Of a stretch of 15,754 nucleotides of DNA, positions 5,836-13,033 are shown one piece after another (the first letter of the stretch is position 1; the number at the start of each line of letters is the position of its first letter). The notes under the pieces are model-generated. The model was given only the letters and a program-made list of their open reading frames with translations, did no database searches and was not told the DNA's origin. The DNA comes from Candidatus Firestoneibacteriota bacterium (GTDB taxonomy: Bacteria > Oederibacteriota > JAAXVQ01 > JAUVAV01). A program made the translations under genes and the position numbers. The DNA lies in contig DAOVYW010000031.1 of assembly GCA_030635415.1 (NCBI GenBank), forward strand, positions 1-15,754. The letters run 5' to 3'.

Positions 5836-7566
5836 TTATTTTACCTTGATAATTAAAATAGGTTTTTCGGGAGGATGTCCCTCCAGGGCGGGGAAGGGAT
5901 CGCCTTCGCCTATGGCCGTAACATTGATTTGCTTGATTTTCTCGTTGACGATTAAATGGCGGAGAATACTATTCGCCCGGGCCCTTGAAAGCGATTTTAG
6001 AATGGGAATAACGGTTTTTATCCAGTTAGGGCCTCGAATAAAACCTTGAACAATAAGTGGGGCTTCAGGATATTCATCCAGCTCTTGTAAGAGGTTTTTT
6101 AAAGCGGGAAGACTTGAGGTTTTAATTAGATCTTTGGCAAAATAAAAACTGACTTTAGGTGTATAAACTCTTTTGTTTTCATGTATGCTTACACTTGCTC
6201 CCTCTGACGGCAGCACAGAATTATCTTCATCCGCAAATTCTTCAAATGCTTCATAACTTTCATCTTCTTCCTTTTTTTCCTCTATTACAGCTTTTTTCTC
6301 AGACTCGGATTCAGTTTCCTTTACTTCTATTTCGTCTTCCTCCTCCCATTCATCATCCCACTCCTTCGCTTCAGCTTCAGCCTGCTTGGCCGCTTCAGCC
6401 TCGGCCTGCTTGGCAGTTTCAGCCTCAGCCTGCCTGGCCGCTTCAGCCTCAGCCTGCTTGGCCGCTTCAGCCTCAGCCTGGCTGGCCGCTTCAGCCTCAG
6501 CCTGGCTGGCCGCTTCAGCCTCAGCCTGGCTGGCCGTTTCAATTGTTTCCCGTTTTTCTTCAGTCTCGTCTGCTGCCCATTCCGTGGTTTCAACTTCAAC
6601 ACGTTTCTTGCGTAGCCAAGCCGGCGAAAAACCTCCATTTCGAGTGACTGAAAATTGTCCGCCTCCATCATGATTCATAAGCCATATTTCCCAATGGTAG
6701 GGATCTTGACGTCCGGATGAAAAGGCGATTTTTTGTCCATCCGGCGACCAGGCCGGTGAGTTGCTGTGGCCGTCTCTGGTTAATTGCGTAAGTTGGCTGC
6801 CGTTTTGATTGATAACCCAAATATCGACATTTTCGTGAACTGCGAGGGAAAAAGCGATCTGTCTGCCATCCGGCGACCAGGAAGGACCACCGACTTGATG
6901 AGTAGGCGGGAATTGGGTTAGCGCCCATACTTCACCGGTATTCATACGCCGCAGATATAGATTTCGGATTTTTTTTCGTTCTGAAATATAAGCTAAGAAC
7001 TGTCCGTCCGGCGACCAAGCGGGAGAAAAATTAAGTCCGCTGTCAATCAGGGTTTCCAGATTGAAGCCAAAACGTCCAATGATCCAAAGTTTTCCTAACC
7101 GGGAAAAAATTATCTGCTTGCCGTCCGGTGACCAGGTAGGAGCATTATGGACGTTAAAGTTTTGCAGATCAGCCCGATGAGTTTTTTCATTAAAATAGGT
7201 CAGTTGACGACGCTGACTCTGATTTATAGTATACACCCAAAGTTCATAACACCCGCTGGTATTTGACCAGTAAGCGATGCTGGAAAAATCCGGACAGATT
7301 GCTGGGAACCAATCGCTCTTTTCCGAGTCGGCTAATTTTGAGAAGGAATCATCCGCCGGATTAGAAAGAAAAAATTGCCCGCCGGAAGTATATAAAATTA
7401 AATCCTCATGCAGGGAAGGAGTAGGTATCGGCGAGGGCTGATCTTTATGTGAGGAGGAGATTTTTTTGCAGCCATTTAAAGTTAAACCGGATATCAACAA
7501 TAACATCAGGATGCCCGCAAAGACACAAAAATATGAAAGGGTTAATTTAGTAGGTATATTCAACAT
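5836..7566 (-). CDS. Lipoprotein fusing a TolB-like propeller, an acidic repeat and an OmpA-like domain
   Basis: The 576-residue product has a lipoprotein signal: hydrophobic 16-30, then lipobox LNGC with the lipid-bearing Cys33. Residues about 52-330 form a TolB/PD40-type propeller: four canonical blade ends (APTWSPDG, SPAWSPDG, GPSWSPDG, SPAWSPDG) plus degenerate first and last blades (FPAICPDF, FSPAWLRKK), about six as in TolB. Residues 346-401 are seven 8-residue units of SQAEAEAA type, then a strongly acidic stretch (EWDDEWEEEDEIE and beyond) to about 455. Residues about 465-576 resemble an OmpA/Pal peptidoglycan-binding domain (VSFYFAKDLIK, LSRARANSILRHL with R530, IGEGDPFP), but the GHTD motif is replaced by GFIRG (508-512). 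TolB and Pal are separate proteins in the Tol system; here both folds share one chain. No in-frame start codon precedes ATG 7566 before a stop. The Shine-Dalgarno is poor (GGGGG close to ATG). Confidence 0.85.
   Translation of the reverse strand: MLNIPTKLTLSYFCVFAGILMLLLISGLTLNGCKKISSSHKDQPSPIPTPSLHEDLILYTSGGQFFLSNPADDSFSKLADSEKSDWFPAICPDFSSIAYWSNTSGCYELWVYTINQSQRRQLTYFNEKTHRADLQNFNVHNAPTWSPDGKQIIFSRLGKLWIIGRFGFNLETLIDSGLNFSPAWSPDGQFLAYISERKKIRNLYLRRMNTGEVWALTQFPPTHQVGGPSWSPDGRQIAFSLAVHENVDIWVINQNGSQLTQLTRDGHSNSPAWSPDGQKIAFSSGRQDPYHWEIWLMNHDGGGQFSVTRNGGFSPAWLRKKRVEVETTEWAADETEEKRETIETASQAEAEAASQAEAEAASQAEAEAAKQAEAEAARQAEAETAKQAEAEAAKQAEAEAKEWDDEWEEEDEIEVKETESESEKKAVIEEKKEEDESYEAFEEFADEDNSVLPSEGASVSIHENKRVYTPKVSFYFAKDLIKTSSLPALKNLLQELDEYPEAPLIVQGFIRGPNWIKTVIPILKSLSRARANSILRHLIVNEKIKQINVTAIGEGDPFPALEGHPPEKPILIIKVK
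6364..6531 (-). repeat. 24-bp minisatellite encoding seven (S/K/R)QAEAEAA units
   Basis: On the plus strand the unit reads GCCGCTTCAGCCTCAGCCTG followed by four variable bases, with a 24-bp period and seven units. Three encode SQAEAEAA, the rest KQAEAEAA, RQAEAETA or KQAEAEAK. In-frame copy-number change would alter the spacer between propeller and OmpA-like domain by eight residues per unit. The encoded segment is a predicted helix with net negative charge. Confidence 0.9.
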
Positions 7567-7639
7567 GCCCCCGAAATTATTAGCTATTGATTTGAAACTC
7601 TATCCAAACAATAATTGGTGGTACTTCAAATTTTAAATT

Positions 7640-7668
7640 AGTTTAATGATTTCGACATATCTTGTCAA
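7640..7668 (-). promoter_or_regulatory. Promoter of the leftward lipoprotein gene
   Basis: On the minus strand a consensus TTGACA (7663-7668) is followed after 17 bp by TAAACT (7640-7645, 4 of 6). The predicted leader is about 65 nt. The -35 box lies inside the 15-mer CTTTTTACTTGACAA, which recurs in the same relative position upstream of the divergent operon. Confidence 0.6.
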
Positions 7669-7809
7669 GTAAAAAGGGGGATAAGAGGTAAATGGTTGGC
7701 TATGGTACTAATCAATTCGGCGCTCTAGTTTATCTCACTCTGCAGGCTAAAACCTGTGCCTAATTTAATCCTTGCGCTTCACTGACTTACCATAAGTGAG
7801 GCTTTTTAC

Positions 7810-7839
7810 TTGACAATGGTAGTTTTATATTGATAAACT
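7810..7839 (+). promoter_or_regulatory. Promoter of the rightward signalling/biosynthetic operon
   Basis: TTGACA (7810-7815), 18 bp, TAAACT (7834-7839): the same two hexamers as the leftward promoter, with the same preceding CTTTTT (7802-7807). An overlapping alternative is TTGATA (7830-7835), 17 bp, TGTAAT (7853-7858), each 5 of 6. A lone TATAAT at 7917-7922 has no good -35. The transcript would have a leader of roughly 115-130 nt before ATG 7979. The remainder of 7669-7801 shows only a weak CAGG...CCTG dyad near 7743-7756. Confidence 0.55.
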
Positions 7840-7877
7840 TTATCGCATTAAGTGTAATAATGAAATAAAAAAAGCAA

Positions 7878-7891
7878 CCTGCCTTTGCAGG
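7878..7891 (+). other. Small hairpin in the operon leader
   Basis: CCTGC-CTTT-GCAGG forms a perfect 5-bp stem with a 4-nt loop, directly followed by AGGACTTGATTTGGTAGG. It lies in the predicted leader of the operon, about 90 nt before the first start codon. It has no T-run, so it is not a terminator, and I do not recognise a riboswitch class. A structured leader is only a suggestion. Confidence 0.25.
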
Positions 7892-7978
7892 AGGACTTGA
7901 TTTGGTAGGATTCATCTATAATTATTGCGGATTCCGACCTGTATATAAATTGGCTGTCTGGGATATATGGAGGAAGAT

Positions 7979-9271
7979 ATGCGGGCCGGGCTTAAACTTC
8001 AATTTATTCTTTTGACTATTACTCTTGTAGTGGTCACTGTTTTTGGATCTTCCTATTTTTTTACCCGGCAGCAACGTGATATTCTTATTAGGGAGACGAC
8101 GCGCCGAGGAACAACTATTGCTCGCAATTTAGCTACCATCAGTACGGATTTCCTGATTACCAATGATAATTTGGCCTTAGCGACTTATGTGGATAGTGTT
8201 ACCAAGAATGAAGGCGTGATGTACAGCATGATTCTCGATGAAAAAGGCACTATTTTGGCGCACAATCGTATCGAAAATGTCGGCAAGGCTTATCTTGAAC
8301 CGAGCGGCGTTCGTCCCTTAACCAACGAGGAAGTTCTTATTCAGCCATATGAGAATAAAAACGGAGTTTCGATACTGGATATTGCCTCGCCAATCAGGCT
8401 TAGAAATGGTGTGCGTATTGGAACGGTGCATATTGGCATGTCGCAGCGCGCCATTGACCGTTTAGTTAATCAGACCTTTCGTGATTCGCTTTCCATCGCC
8501 GCCGGATTATTAATCATCGGAATTATAATTTCCATTTTAGTAACTAATATGATGTTAAAACCGGTGGGGGAATTAATGCGGGAGGCCAAGGCCTTGGGAG
8601 AAGGTAATTTGGACCGCCGGATAAAGATTAAAGGACGAAGCGAACTGGCTGTCCTGGGAAAGACTTTTAACGAAATGGCCGCCCATCTTAAAGAATTATA
8701 TATCGGCGTATTGCGGGCTATGGCCAAGGCGCTGGAATCGCGTGATAAATTTTCAGCAGGCCATGATCAACGCGTGGCGGAATATGCTGCGATCTGCGCC
8801 GGGAATATTAGATTGAGCAAAGATGAGGTTGAGAATATCCGGCTGGCTGCGCAGGTTCAAAATCTTGGGCATATTGCGGTTCCGGATGCAATTATGGGAA
8901 AAACCGGCCGGCTGACTACGGAAGAGTATGAAAAGCTTAAAGAGCATCCGGTGATCGGAGCAGATATTTTAAGCCAAATTAAGGCTCTGCGCGGTACAGT
9001 TTCCTTGGTGCTGCATCATCATGAACGTTTTGACGGCCGGGGATATCCTAAGGGACTCAAAGGCAAGCAGATTCCCCTGGGGGCCCGTATTTTGGCCGTG
9101 GCGGATGCCTATGACGCTATGATTTCAGTTCGGAGGCATCGTGAGGCCATCAGCCGCTCAGCCGCTCTGGAGGAAATAAAAAAGGGGGCTGGCACTCAAT
9201 TCGATCCGGAAATTGTACGGGCTTTTATTGAGACGCTTAACATAATCAGAGAGGGAATAAATCATGGCTGA
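7979..9271 (+). CDS. Membrane sensor with HAMP and degenerate (QN instead of HD) HD-GYP domain
   Basis: HD-GYP proteins normally hydrolyse cyclic di-GMP with a two-metal centre. This 430-residue protein has TM1 (about 9-28), a periplasmic Cache-like region (30-168) ending ILDIASPIRL...RIGTVHIGMSQ, TM2 (172-192), HAMP (to about 245) and an HD-GYP domain (246-430). Most signatures are intact: GHDQRVAEYA (H262), EHPVIGADIL (H323), HHHERFDGRGYPKG (H346-H348, E349, D352, G355-Y356-P357) and VADAYDAM (D376). The defining LLHDIGK motif instead reads QVQNLGH: H to Q294, D to N295, K to H298. Two metal ligands are thus replaced, so phosphodiesterase activity is probably lost or changed, while ligand binding through GYP may remain. 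ATG 7979 is chosen because GGAGG (7969-7973) sits 5 nt upstream; ATG 7967 lacks a site. It overlaps the cyclase gene by 8 nt and leads the operon. Confidence 0.9.
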   Translation: MRAGLKLQFILLTITLVVVTVFGSSYFFTRQQRDILIRETTRRGTTIARNLATISTDFLITNDNLALATYVDSVTKNEGVMYSMILDEKGTILAHNRIENVGKAYLEPSGVRPLTNEEVLIQPYENKNGVSILDIASPIRLRNGVRIGTVHIGMSQRAIDRLVNQTFRDSLSIAAGLLIIGIIISILVTNMMLKPVGELMREAKALGEGNLDRRIKIKGRSELAVLGKTFNEMAAHLKELYIGVLRAMAKALESRDKFSAGHDQRVAEYAAICAGNIRLSKDEVENIRLAAQVQNLGHIAVPDAIMGKTGRLTTEEYEKLKEHPVIGADILSQIKALRGTVSLVLHHHERFDGRGYPKGLKGKQIPLGARILAVADAYDAMISVRRHREAISRSAALEEIKKGAGTQFDPEIVRAFIETLNIIREGINHG

Positions 9272-10865
9272 TAAATTGACTCCGGCTGCCAAGTCTCGTT
9301 CCGACACCTTGAAGTTTCGCTCCAAGAAATGTTATATATCATTGCGTTTTAAATTAACTTTTTTTGTGCTGCTGACTATTGGTTCTATCATGGCTTTAAC
9401 CACCTGGTTGACCTATCAGCAGCAGCAAAGGGCGCTGCGGAATGAAGTAGTGCAACGTGGAGCAACGATTGCCCGCAGCTTGGCGTCTTCGGCCGCCGAA
9501 ACTGTGCTTAACGACTTAGTCTGTGCGGCTTTAATCCATGAAACCATGCCTGATGCCCAGGCCTCCATACTTCCCAACCTCACCTTCGAAAGTATTTTAC
9601 ACTCCCTGAGCAATGATGTTTTTGAATATACTCAGATGGTTCCGGCTAGCCAAATATTACGCAACGCCGGTGTGGTGGAAGTGCTGATGGTTGATACCAG
9701 CAAGGTTGTTGTGGCCCATAATGATATCCGGAAGGTTTCAATGAAATACCGGCCGCCCCCGGGCGTAAAAGCATATCAGGGAGAGGATGTTTTAGTCCAG
9801 CAGTATACGACCAAAAGCGGGGCGAAACGCTTTGATATTGCTGTGCCGATTCTGGTAAATCGCCTGGGAACACAAGGCGGGAAATATATTGGGGTTGTTC
9901 ACCTGCGTATGTCCCAGGATTGGGTGGAGGTAACCGTCAAGCAGGCGGCCTATAAATTATTGATAGTCATGGGAGCAATATTGCTGATAGGCCTGATGGC
10001 GTCGATGATACTGGCTAATTTTATAACCCGTCCGATAAAAAAATTGGTCAACGGTGTGCTGGCGATTGCTTCCGGAAATTTGGACCAGAAAATAAAAGTC
10101 GGCAGCAACGATGAACTCGGCGAATTGACCTCGGCCTTCAACCAGATGACGATTTCTTTGAAGGAGAAGGAATTAATCAAGGGCGCATTTTCCACCTATG
10201 TTTCCAGCCAGGTTATGGACGAAGTCCTCAAAGATCCCAGGCGCATGGCTTTGGGAGGGGCGCGTAAACGGGCTACCATGATGTTTGCGGATATCAGGGG
10301 ATTTACCGCCATGTCTGAAACCATGGAGCCGGAACAGGTAGTTTCGATCATCAATGTGTATCTCTCTCTTCAGACCGAGATCGTGCTTAGCCAAGGCGGC
10401 ATACTGGATAAATTTGTGGGAGACTGCAGTATGGCGGTTTTCGGCATCCCGCTGTCCCGGGAAGATGATGCTCTGCGGGCAGTACGCGCGGCGTTGGAAA
10501 TCCAGAAAGCGGTTGAGACCGTAAACCAGCGCCGGAGAAAGTCGGGAGAAAAAACCGTAACCGTGGGGATCGGAATCAACACCGGCGAAGTAGTCTCCGG
10601 AAATATGGGTTCTCCCCGGAAGATGGACTATACGGTGATTGGTGACGCGGTAAACCTGGCAGCGCGTCTGGAATCCGTCGCGGAAGGCGGGAGCATCCTG
10701 ATCTCGGAAAACACCTATCAGGAAGTAAAATATTGGATCCAGGCGGAAAAGCTTTCACCGCTTATAGTCAAAGGCAAGCAGGAAAAAGTATTTGTCTATA
10801 GCGTAAAATCTATGAAAGCGGGAGCGGGAACTTATGAGTCTAATGGTGGTAGTTTGCACGGGTAA
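9264..10865 (+). CDS. Class III adenylate cyclase with periplasmic sensor and HAMP
   Basis: This 533-residue membrane protein should make cAMP from ATP. Order: cytoplasmic N-terminus, TM1 (about 29-50), periplasmic sensor (51-228), TM2 (230-252), HAMP (253-305), catalytic domain (about 310-520). Catalytic residues are complete: metal ligands D343 (FADIRGFT) and D387 (KFVGDCSMAVFG), adenine-selecting K383 and T457 (DYTVIGDAVN), transition-state N464 and R468 (VNLAARLE). Thr at the second selecting position marks class IIIb, a group in which some members respond to bicarbonate. The sensor parallels that of the upstream protein: RGATIARSLA versus RGTTIARNLA, VVVAHN versus ILAHN, GEDVLVQQY versus NEEVLIQPY, FDIAVPI versus LDIASPI. 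ATG 9264 has GAGGG at 9251-9255. It overlaps the upstream gene by 8 nt and the next by 32 nt. Confidence 0.92.
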   Translation: MADKLTPAAKSRSDTLKFRSKKCYISLRFKLTFFVLLTIGSIMALTTWLTYQQQQRALRNEVVQRGATIARSLASSAAETVLNDLVCAALIHETMPDAQASILPNLTFESILHSLSNDVFEYTQMVPASQILRNAGVVEVLMVDTSKVVVAHNDIRKVSMKYRPPPGVKAYQGEDVLVQQYTTKSGAKRFDIAVPILVNRLGTQGGKYIGVVHLRMSQDWVEVTVKQAAYKLLIVMGAILLIGLMASMILANFITRPIKKLVNGVLAIASGNLDQKIKVGSNDELGELTSAFNQMTISLKEKELIKGAFSTYVSSQVMDEVLKDPRRMALGGARKRATMMFADIRGFTAMSETMEPEQVVSIINVYLSLQTEIVLSQGGILDKFVGDCSMAVFGIPLSREDDALRAVRAALEIQKAVETVNQRRRKSGEKTVTVGIGINTGEVVSGNMGSPRKMDYTVIGDAVNLAARLESVAEGGSILISENTYQEVKYWIQAEKLSPLIVKGKQEKVFVYSVKSMKAGAGTYESNGGSLHG

Positions 10866-11301
10866 TTCATGCCGGAGCCCGATAGCGGAAGGGCTTTTAA
10901 AAAAGGAGTATGTGGGCCGGTCCGGCTGGGAGATTGTTTCCGCCGGCACCAGCGCAGTGCCCGGAGCGCGGCCCATGCCGGAAGCTGTAAGCGCGGCGGC
11001 TGAACTGGGAGCGGATATCAGCCATCATACTACCCGGCGCGTCAACCAACAATTAATGGATCAAACCTCGCTGGTGATTGCTATGACAGCCTTCCATGCG
11101 GAATGGTTAAAACAGCATTTTCCGGAGGAAGCGGATAAAATAGTTACTTTAGGGGATATGACGCAAGGAAAGTGCACCGGAGATGTTCCCGATCCCATAG
11201 GCCTCTCGGATAATGTTTACCGGAAAATTGCCAAGTTGTTGAAGCGGATGATTGATGCGGCCCGCGAAGAGATTTCAGAGCGAATGGAGGGTAAAGCGTG
11301 A
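10834..11301 (+). CDS. Low-molecular-weight protein phosphatase, YwlE-like
   Basis: The 155-residue protein has the full LMW-PTP set: P-loop CTGNSCRSP with nucleophile C8 and R14, and the general acid D120 in DVPDPIG near the C-terminus. It would remove phosphate from cytoplasmic phosphoproteins. The P-loop residue between GN and CRS is Ser. In Bacillus YwlE that position is Thr and favours phosphoarginine, whereas an Ile favours phosphotyrosine; a small polar residue together with the ywlE-rpiB order suggests a protein-arginine phosphatase, but this is inference. A McsB-type arginine kinase is not in the window. ATG 10834 lies 32 nt inside the cyclase gene, with GGAG or GGGA upstream; ATG 10843 would still retain the P-loop. 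It ends in a GTGA overlap with rpiB. Confidence 0.9.
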   Translation: MSLMVVVCTGNSCRSPIAEGLLKKEYVGRSGWEIVSAGTSAVPGARPMPEAVSAAAELGADISHHTTRRVNQQLMDQTSLVIAMTAFHAEWLKQHFPEEADKIVTLGDMTQGKCTGDVPDPIGLSDNVYRKIAKLLKRMIDAAREEISERMEGKA

Positions 11302-11795
11302 AAATAATATTAGGTAGTGATCATGCCGGATATGAGCTGAAGGAAAAAATCCGGAAGCAGTTATTGGCGGAAGAAAAAGCCGTGGAGGATTACGGTACTA
11401 CCACCGAGGAGACCTGCGATTATCCGGATATAGGATTAAAAGTGGCGGAAAGGGTCGCGGCTGATTCGGAAACCGTCGGAATCTTAATTTGCGGGACCGG
11501 TATTGGGATGTCCATAACGGCCAACAAAGTTCCCGGGATTCGGGCCGCGGTGGCATATAATACTTATGTCGCTCAATACGCGCGTGAACATAATGATGCT
11601 AATGTTTTGGTGCTCCCCGGCCGGGTGGTGGGAAAGGAAATGGCCATGGCCATGATCCGGGCCTGGTTGGGATCACGTTTTGCCGGCGAACGGCACCAGC
11701 GCCGGTTGGATAAGATTACGGATATTGAAAAAAAATACACTCAGAGCAAGGTGGAGTCCCGGGATGCCGGTGCTGCCATGCGGGGGCAGCATTGA
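11298..11795 (+). CDS. rpiB: Ribose-5-phosphate isomerase B
   Basis: RpiB interconverts ribose 5-phosphate and ribulose 5-phosphate in the pentose phosphate pathway. Recognised by SDHAG at the N-terminus, CGTGIGMSI with the catalytic C65, NKVPGIRAA, REHNDANVL with H98, LPGR and the closing FAGERHQRRLDKI. GTG 11298 overlaps the upstream stop by 4 nt and has a strong GGAGG at 11286-11290. At 165 residues it is about 15-20 longer than usual: the tail after IEKKY (TQSKVESRDAGAAMRGQH) lies beyond the normal fold and carries the sequence in which the next gene begins. Confidence 0.95.
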   Translation: MKIILGSDHAGYELKEKIRKQLLAEEKAVEDYGTTTEETCDYPDIGLKVAERVAADSETVGILICGTGIGMSITANKVPGIRAAVAYNTYVAQYAREHNDANVLVLPGRVVGKEMAMAMIRAWLGSRFAGERHQRRLDKITDIEKKYTQSKVESRDAGAAMRGQH

Positions 11796-13033
11796 AAACT
11801 TTGGAACAACTAGATCCGGAAGTATCCCAAATAATCACCGCCGAGAATGAACGGGAAGCAGAACGTTTGCAATTAATTGCTTCCGAAAACTATACCTCCC
11901 CGGCGGTGCTGGAAGCGCAGGGCAGTGTTTTTACGAATAAGTACGCCGAAGGTTATCCCGGCGCGCGTTACTACCAGGGATGTGGTCCTTCTGACCGGAT
12001 CGAGCAGTTGGCCTTGGACCGGGTCAAGACACTGTTCGGTGCCGAACATGCCAATGTACAGCCTCATTCCGGGAGTTCGGCGAATATGGCGGCTTATTTG
12101 GCCCTGTTGCAGCCGGGAGATACTATTCTGGGAATGGATCTGGCAGCCGGAGGCCATTTAACCCATGGAGCGGGATTCAATTTTTCCGGCAAAATTTTCA
12201 AATCCTTTTTTTACAAAGTTCAGCCGGAGAATCAACGAATTGATTATAACGTGCTGGCTGAACAAGCCCGGAAAATCCGTCCCCGTTTAATCATTGCCGG
12301 GGCTTCGGCCTATCCCCGGACTCTAGACTTTGTGGCTTTTCGGTCGATTTGCGATGAAGTGGGCGCCTACCTGCTGGTGGACATGGCCCATATTGCCGGA
12401 TTGATTGCCGGCGGCGTCCATCCCAGCCCGGTGCCTTATGCGGACGTGGTTACTTCCACTACCCACAAAACCCTGCGTGGTCCGCGCAGCGGTTTTATCC
12501 TTTGCCGTAAAGAATATGCGAAAGCGATCGATGCTATGGTTTTTCCCGGTCTGCAGGGAGGGCCTTTAATGCATGTTATTTCGGCCAAGGCCGTAGCTTT
12601 CAAGGAAGCCATGGAGCCGGCCTTTTCAACCTATGCCCGGCAGATTGTAAGCAATGCCCGGACTTTGGCCCAAGTACTCCAGGACCAGGGATTTACGATC
12701 TTAACCGGTGGAACAGATAATCATATCGTATTAATTGATATTGGTTCCATGGGTATGACAGGAGCCGAGGCGGCTGAACGTCTGGAAGCTGCCGGCATAG
12801 TGGCGAATAAAAATAGTATTCCCAATGATCCCCGGGGCCCCAGGGTAACCTCGGGAATTCGGTTGGGAACGGCGGCCGTTACGACCCGGGGGATGAAGGA
12901 AAACGAGATGGGCATAATCGCGAAATATATCGGGCGCGTTATCCGGGGATCGTGTGACTCCGCAGAGTTGGATAGTACGCGCCAGGCGGTCGCGGAATTT
13001 TGCAGGGGTTTTCCGGTGTTCCCGGAGCTATGA
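11792..13033 (+). CDS. glyA: Serine hydroxymethyltransferase
   Basis: GlyA is the PLP enzyme converting serine and tetrahydrofolate to glycine and methylene-tetrahydrofolate. The 413 residues match the family length. Visible motifs are LIASENYTS, NKYAEGYPGARYYQGC, HANVQPHSGSSANMA, LLVDMAHIAGLIA, the PLP lysine K226 in TSTTHKTLRGPRSG and the C-terminal VTSGIRLGT. The start is probably TTG 11792, whose TTGA overlaps the rpiB stop by 4 nt; there is no good ATG and only a G-rich GGGGG upstream, so expression may rely on translational coupling. Methylene-tetrahydrofolate and the dUMP route from the next gene both feed thymidylate synthesis, though thyA or thyX is not seen here. Confidence 0.95.
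   Translation: MKTLEQLDPEVSQIITAENEREAERLQLIASENYTSPAVLEAQGSVFTNKYAEGYPGARYYQGCGPSDRIEQLALDRVKTLFGAEHANVQPHSGSSANMAAYLALLQPGDTILGMDLAAGGHLTHGAGFNFSGKIFKSFFYKVQPENQRIDYNVLAEQARKIRPRLIIAGASAYPRTLDFVAFRSICDEVGAYLLVDMAHIAGLIAGGVHPSPVPYADVVTSTTHKTLRGPRSGFILCRKEYAKAIDAMVFPGLQGGPLMHVISAKAVAFKEAMEPAFSTYARQIVSNARTLAQVLQDQGFTILTGGTDNHIVLIDIGSMGMTGAEAAERLEAAGIVANKNSIPNDPRGPRVTSGIRLGTAAVTTRGMKENEMGIIAKYIGRVIRGSCDSAELDSTRQAVAEFCRGFPVFPEL

Noticed and set aside
6159..6673. Open frames on the plus strand and a second minus frame over the QAEAEAA tract.
   Set aside because: Repeat-driven shadows of the lipoprotein gene.
7840..7978. A cyclic di-GMP riboswitch in the operon leader.
   Set aside because: The conserved core elements of the known c-di-GMP riboswitch classes are not visible; only a 5-bp hairpin is seen.
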